The position numbers and the translations under genes were made by a program. From Planctomycetota bacterium (GTDB lineage Bacteria; Planctomycetota; Phycisphaerae; Phycisphaerales; SM1A02), in NCBI GenBank assembly GCA_027295435.1, contig JAPUKX010000136.1, forward strand, positions 1 through 9,781: a stretch of 9,781 nucleotides of DNA, written 5' to 3'. The notes beneath the pieces were generated by a model. The model had not been told where the DNA came from. It did not search any database and saw nothing but the letters and a program-made list of their open reading frames with translations. Positions 7,101 through 9,781 of this stretch are shown here, one piece after another (the first letter of the stretch is position 1; every line of letters starts with the position of its first letter).

Positions 7101-7730
7101 TCACGGCTTGTACTTGATGCTGCACCCGTATGGCTTCACATAGTCGGGCGTGACGGTCTCCTCTTCCGCGAGCTGGTGAACCGCGTTCACGACGAAGTTC
7201 GTTACCTCATCCGCGGGCTTGCCGGCAAGGCGATTGTCGTCGATCGCCCCGTGGTAGCGAAGGATGCCTTCCTTGTCGATGACGAACATGTGCGGAGTTC
7301 GTCGCGCGTCGTAGAGCCGTGCGACCTTCCCATCGGTATCCAGAAGAATTGGATACTTCGGCCTGTACTTCTTGATCCAGGCGTCGTTCTGCTCGGCCGT
7401 GGTCATATACGTCGAGTTGACGGCCAGCCAGGCGATCCCCTTGTCCCACTGCTTGGACTTCATATAGGCATCGTGCATGGCCTTTGATTCGTAGCATCTC
7501 TGCACGAAGGGGCATCCCAGGTTGAACCACTCCAGTACCACAGTCTTGCCCTTGTAGTCCGAGAGGCTGCGTTCCTGCCCGGAAGTGTCCAGTAGCGTAA
7601 ACTCCGGCGCCTTCTTGCCGAGCTTCGCCTTCTTCACCTCCGGCTCGGTGAATGCCATGGCGGAGGCGCCAATCGCCGCAGCCGCAGCGCTTAGGCCGAT
7701 CATCAGAAACAGTCCGGTTCGTCGGTTCAT
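7101..7730 (-). CDS. Exported redoxin (AhpC/TSA-thioredoxin fold) protein
   Basis: A 209-residue protein from the ATG at 7730-7728. A signal peptide covers 1-26 (MNRR, hydrophobic core, ASAMA before Phe27), so it acts outside the cytoplasm. The redoxin fold starts at LGKKAPEFTLLDTSGQ (37-52), followed by GKTVVLEWFNLGCPFVQRCY (61-80) and later the turn TPHMFVIDKEG with its cis-Pro region. Cys73 lies where thioredoxins and peroxiredoxins have their reactive cysteine; the following residues are PFV rather than GPC, so this is not a CxxC thioredoxin. Cys79 and Cys203 (in the tail PYGCSIKY) could resolve the oxidised Cys73. Reduction of peroxide or of protein thiols is inferred. A TTG at 7736 is in frame, but AGGAG sits eight bases before the ATG and only two before the TTG. 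It lies 63 bases downstream of the DsbD-like gene, probably in one operon ending at the hairpin 7047-7065. Confidence 0.88.
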   Translation of the reverse strand: MNRRTGLFLMIGLSAAAAAIGASAMAFTEPEVKKAKLGKKAPEFTLLDTSGQERSLSDYKGKTVVLEWFNLGCPFVQRCYESKAMHDAYMKSKQWDKGIAWLAVNSTYMTTAEQNDAWIKKYRPKYPILLDTDGKVARLYDARRTPHMFVIDKEGILRYHGAIDDNRLAGKPADEVTNFVVNAVHQLAEEETVTPDYVKPYGCSIKYKP

Positions 7731-7738
7731 CCTCAAGA

Positions 7739-7743
7739 CTCCT
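7739..7743 (-). promoter_or_regulatory. Ribosome binding site that sets the redoxin start
   Basis: AGGAG on the minus strand, eight bases before ATG 7730 and two bases before the in-frame TTG 7736. The spacing favours ATG. Confidence 0.6.
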
Positions 7744-7793
7744 ATTCAGAAAGTGCAACTGTGCCGCCATCGGGCCGTGCTGGGCGAATCCTC

Positions 7794-8675
7794 CTACCGC
7801 TCATTCGGCATCGACAGCTGGAACTGAAAATCGTAGCACGGATCATCAAGTTTCTCTCCCAGAGCCACCAGACCACCAAGCACCATCGGCTCACCAAGGG
7901 CGTTATTCGGGCGCAGATCCACTCTTACCACCACGTGGAACCGGTCGTTTGTGACGGTAACTTCGGCCTCGTGGTACGTGACACCCCGAGAGTGGGCCGG
8001 AAAGTACGCCGCCTTCTTCTCGCCCTGGGCCGGCCCGATAATGCTCAGCAAGGTTCCATCGAAGGTCACGGACGCCCCGCTTACCGTATCCAGCGACCCG
8101 GGCAGACGCATCCTGTGCTTGAGCAGGATGGGATTGGCGACCTGCGGGGATTCCACAGGCCGATGTGTTGTCTCCACAGTCACACTGCGTCGAGCCTCGC
8201 CCAGCAGGCACACATCCTTGCACACCGCCCACTTGATCTCAGCGTGCAATGTGACTCGGCCGTCGGCAAGGGGCATTGGAGCCTTCACGGGCACAAACAG
8301 CACCGCCTGACCTTCGTACGCGTACACCGGTCCAACGGGCGTCTTGAAGGCCCGGGGGCGCGTCCACATGGTCTGGCCGATCTCGAAGCCGCTTGGCGCT
8401 TGCACTTTGATCTGCGGCGGCGGAGCGCCCTCACCCGGATTCTTCCAGTAGATGCGCCACTGCGGCTCGATGTCGAAGATCAGCGCAAGGTGAAACGCCT
8501 GACCGGGCCCGACCCGCTGGACATCCGTCACCATATTCACCGCGACGAGATGATCGGCCGAGTTGGGGCCGGGCGGATTCGGCGGGCCGAACTGATCGTG
8601 GGCCACCGCCGGGGCACTGAGCAGCAGCACCGCCGGCACCGGCCACACCCCTGCCCATTGTCTGGCTTGGCGCAT
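7794..8675 (-). CDS. Exported DsbD alpha-domain-like protein (DsbD_N / ScsB type), stand-alone
   Basis: A 293-residue protein. A signal peptide covers 1-25 (PAVLLLSAPAVA before His26). The mature part matches the N-terminal domain of DsbD/ScsB thiol-disulfide reductases (Pfam 11412 as I know it): QWRIYWKNPGEGAPPPQIKV (72-91), a WTRP motif (104-107), YAYEG (118-122), and KWAVCKDVCLLGEA with Cys152 and Cys156. In DsbD this domain takes electrons from the membrane domain and passes them to periplasmic partners. Here the eight-helix membrane domain and the terminal thioredoxin domain are absent and the protein ends at Arg293; a third cysteine is at 280. The open frame extends 120 codons upstream to 9035, but that part has no domain signal and lies antisense to the rhodanese gene. 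ATG 8675 has GGAG six bases upstream and opens the signal peptide, so I start there. The redoxin gene follows at 63 bases, a plausible partner. Confidence 0.85.
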   Translation of the reverse strand: MRQARQWAGVWPVPAVLLLSAPAVAHDQFGPPNPPGPNSADHLVAVNMVTDVQRVGPGQAFHLALIFDIEPQWRIYWKNPGEGAPPPQIKVQAPSGFEIGQTMWTRPRAFKTPVGPVYAYEGQAVLFVPVKAPMPLADGRVTLHAEIKWAVCKDVCLLGEARRSVTVETTHRPVESPQVANPILLKHRMRLPGSLDTVSGASVTFDGTLLSIIGPAQGEKKAAYFPAHSRGVTYHEAEVTVTNDRFHVVVRVDLRPNNALGEPMVLGGLVALGEKLDDPCYDFQFQLSMPNER

Positions 8676-8871
8676 ATCCTGCTCCGAAACCGCGACCGCC
8701 ACGCTATGCACACGACAGCAAGCCGCCCCCTCCCCAAGAGAAGATGCGCTGCACGCCGCAGCATTCCACCCGGATCGCACGATGTTCGGCGGGTCCTGTA
8801 GACTACCAACGGGCCCATCATGGCGCCTATTCCTTCCCCGGCGCCACATCCCGGCCACCGCGGAGGCTCCT
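8676..8871. other. Divergent intergenic gap
   Basis: A 196-base gap between the DsbD-like and rhodanese genes. It must hold the start signals of both units. TAGACT at 8799-8804 resembles a -10 box on the plus strand but lacks a -35 at the right distance, and I see no convincing box on the minus strand. Confidence 0.4.
8682..8685 (-). promoter_or_regulatory. Ribosome binding site that sets the DsbD-like start
   Basis: GGAG on the minus strand, six bases before ATG 8675. It supports the short form over the 413-residue frame that begins at 9035. Confidence 0.5.
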
Positions 8872-9342
8872 ATGGAGAGAACTCGTATGGGTCCATCCCG
8901 TGCTCGGTGGGTTATCGCAGCGTTCCTGGTGTCCGCGTTCTGGGCCGAGATCGGCTGCACAAGTCGCATCACCAGCGACCGCGATCTGGTCCTGATCGAT
9001 CCGGCTGAGGCGGTGAAACTGCTCGACGGCCCCAAGACGCTGCTCGACTTGGGCTCGAATGCTGCAGGGGCGTGGGTCGATCCGCGCAGTGAATCTCAGT
9101 TTCGCGCCGGCCACATCCCCGGAGCCATCAGTCTGCCCTTCCAGAACGTCACTGTCGACCACGACAAGCTCAAGGGGTATGACGTGCTGATCGTCTACGG
9201 CGACGACTACCACGATCCCAAGGCCGAAGGGATGAGCAAGCGGCTTCTGGAACTGGGCTTCAAGGATGTGCGTACGCTGCGCGGTGGGCTGCAGGCCTGG
9301 GCCGACCTGGGCCATCCTGTGGAGACGGGCAATCAGGGATGA
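8872..9342 (+). CDS. Membrane-anchored rhodanese-fold protein lacking the catalytic cysteine
   Basis: A 156-residue protein with one rhodanese domain. The N-terminus has RARW and then a hydrophobic stretch (14-28) ending in Cys29 and TS. This looks like a lipoprotein signal, but the lipobox AEIGC has Glu at -3, so it may instead be a signal anchor. The domain shows LLDLG (57-61, in place of the usual LIDVR), FRAGHIPGAISLP (77-89), YDVLIVYGDD (103-112), a helix MSKRLLELGF, and LRGGLQAW. Rhodaneses carry the sulfur-accepting cysteine straight after the VVYC strand; here that place is Gly110, and Cys29 is the only cysteine in the protein. Sulfur transfer is therefore unlikely and a binding or sensing role is more plausible. 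GGAGG at 8862-8866 is five bases before ATG 8872; ATG 8887 with GGAGAG seven bases before it is the alternative. The frame is open from 8782, but that extension has no signal. It diverges from the DsbD-like gene. Confidence 0.84.
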   Translation: MERTRMGPSRARWVIAAFLVSAFWAEIGCTSRITSDRDLVLIDPAEAVKLLDGPKTLLDLGSNAAGAWVDPRSESQFRAGHIPGAISLPFQNVTVDHDKLKGYDVLIVYGDDYHDPKAEGMSKRLLELGFKDVRTLRGGLQAWADLGHPVETGNQG

Positions 9343-9370
9343 CGACGAAGGCGGTGACCTGTCGGGCCGA

Positions 9371-9543
9371 TTGCAGCGCCTTGTATCAGTGCGGTGATCG
9401 TTGAGCCTCTCCGACCCGCCGCCGGCCAATCCCGGCCCGAGCGGGCGCCTCAGCACCCGTCGGAGACCTCCCAGCCTATACAACTCCCGATCAATGCCCG
9501 GATTTCACGGTTTTCAACCTTGCCTCACCGCTTGCAGCGCCTT
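9371..9543 (+). repeat. 12-bp direct repeat in the gap before the dehydrogenase gene
   Basis: TTGCAGCGCCTT occurs at 9371-9382 and again at 9532-9543, 161 bases apart. The second copy overlaps the proposed promoter at its spacer and the first base of the -10. It may be a paired protein-binding site or chance. Confidence 0.5.
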
Positions 9544-9548
9544 ATCTT
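9520..9548 (+). promoter_or_regulatory. Candidate promoter for the sugar dehydrogenase gene
   Basis: TTGCCT (9520-9525) and TATCTT (9543-9548) are exactly 17 bases apart, each with four of six consensus bases. Transcription would start near 9555, giving a leader of about 30 bases. Confidence 0.4.
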
Positions 9549-9586
9549 CGTAGGGACGCCCGCTAGGAGAAGAAAGGAACCCCCAC

Positions 9587-9781
9587 ATGCTTCGTCGAGT
9601 TGCTTTTGCGTGCACGATCGTGTGCTCATGGGTGGTTTGCGTAACCGGGGCAATGGCGCACCAGCGGGACCAGGGCGGCCTGGCCGGCGCCGGCATTGAA
9701 CCGCTGACCACCGTGCGCGTGGCCAGTGGGCTGAACCGGCCGGTGTTCGCCACCCATGCCCCCGGCGACTTCTCACGCCTG
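9587..9781 (+). CDS. Glucose/sorbosone dehydrogenase-like protein, N-terminus (3' end outside window)
   Basis: The first 65 residues of an exported protein; the rest lies beyond the window. Residues 1-24 form a signal peptide (MLRR, hydrophobic core, GAMA before His25), so export is expected. The stretch LTTVRVASGLNRPVFATHAP followed by GDFSRL is the first blade strand typical of GSDH-family beta-propellers (PQQ-dependent sugar dehydrogenase or YliI/Hhip-like), which usually continue into FIVEQ. These oxidise sugars outside the cytoplasm with PQQ, though many members have no proven substrate. ATG 9587 has AGGA eight bases upstream, and AGGAG at 9565-9569 is too far away to be its site. It lies 244 bases after the rhodanese gene with its own promoter candidate, so it is probably a separate unit. 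Confidence is limited by the short stretch seen. Confidence 0.75.
   Translation, partial: MLRRVAFACTIVCSWVVCVTGAMAHQRDQGGLAGAGIEPLTTVRVASGLNRPVFATHAPGDFSRL

Noticed and set aside
7761..8801. 346-codon open frame on the plus strand
   Set aside because: It is antisense to the DsbD-like gene and the end of the redoxin gene, is rich in Arg and His with no domain, and has no ribosome site. It is a GC-driven shadow.
8782..8871. Upstream extension of the rhodanese frame
   Set aside because: No ribosome site before ATG 8782, and the extra 30 residues would precede a signal segment. GGAGG at 8862-8866 favours ATG 8872.
8676..9035. 120-codon upstream extension of the DsbD-like frame
   Set aside because: It is antisense to the rhodanese start, low in domain signal, and would bury a good signal peptide inside the protein. 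GGAG before ATG 8675 supports the short form.

Overview
This is a 9.8 kb window of GC-rich bacterial chromosome (by eye about 60% GC). It probably comes from a planctomycete or a close relative. The best taxonomic hint is the beta clamp, which begins MKVICDR and stands apart from dnaA and recF. The many exported proteins (a probable lipoprotein, a DsbD-like domain, a redoxin, a sugar dehydrogenase of the PQQ/sorbosone type) also fit, but the assignment is inference. The window holds seven complete genes and two cut by its edges, plus one doubtful leader peptide. I see no tRNA, rRNA, CRISPR array, transposon or phage gene.

Left part (1-3500, plus strand): the 3' end of a GT4-type glycosyltransferase, then a recognisable promoter and a two-gene unit. 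Its first gene encodes an exported 715-residue protein with an unassigned N-terminal domain and about ten ankyrin repeats. The second is an unrecognised lipoprotein whose start codon overlaps the ankyrin stop (ATGA). This pair is the least explained part of the window.

Middle (3670-7007): a complete single-chain transketolase on the minus strand, with motifs like the animal enzyme rather than the usual bacterial form, and a beta sliding clamp gene (dnaN) on the plus strand. They diverge from a 242-base gap that holds weak promoter candidates and a possible 14-residue leader peptide overlapping the tkt start.

Right part (7047-9781): a minus-strand pair encodes an exported DsbD-alpha-like protein followed by an exported redoxin, and ends in a hairpin plus T-rich tail. 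Diverging from it is a small, probably membrane-anchored rhodanese-fold protein without the catalytic cysteine. The window ends in the start of a glucose/sorbosone dehydrogenase-like gene with its own promoter candidate. The three exported thiol-related products suggest an envelope redox module, but this rests on neighbourhood and family resemblance only.

All gaps between genes are shorter than 300 bases. Several long open frames antisense to the real genes are GC-driven shadows and are left out.
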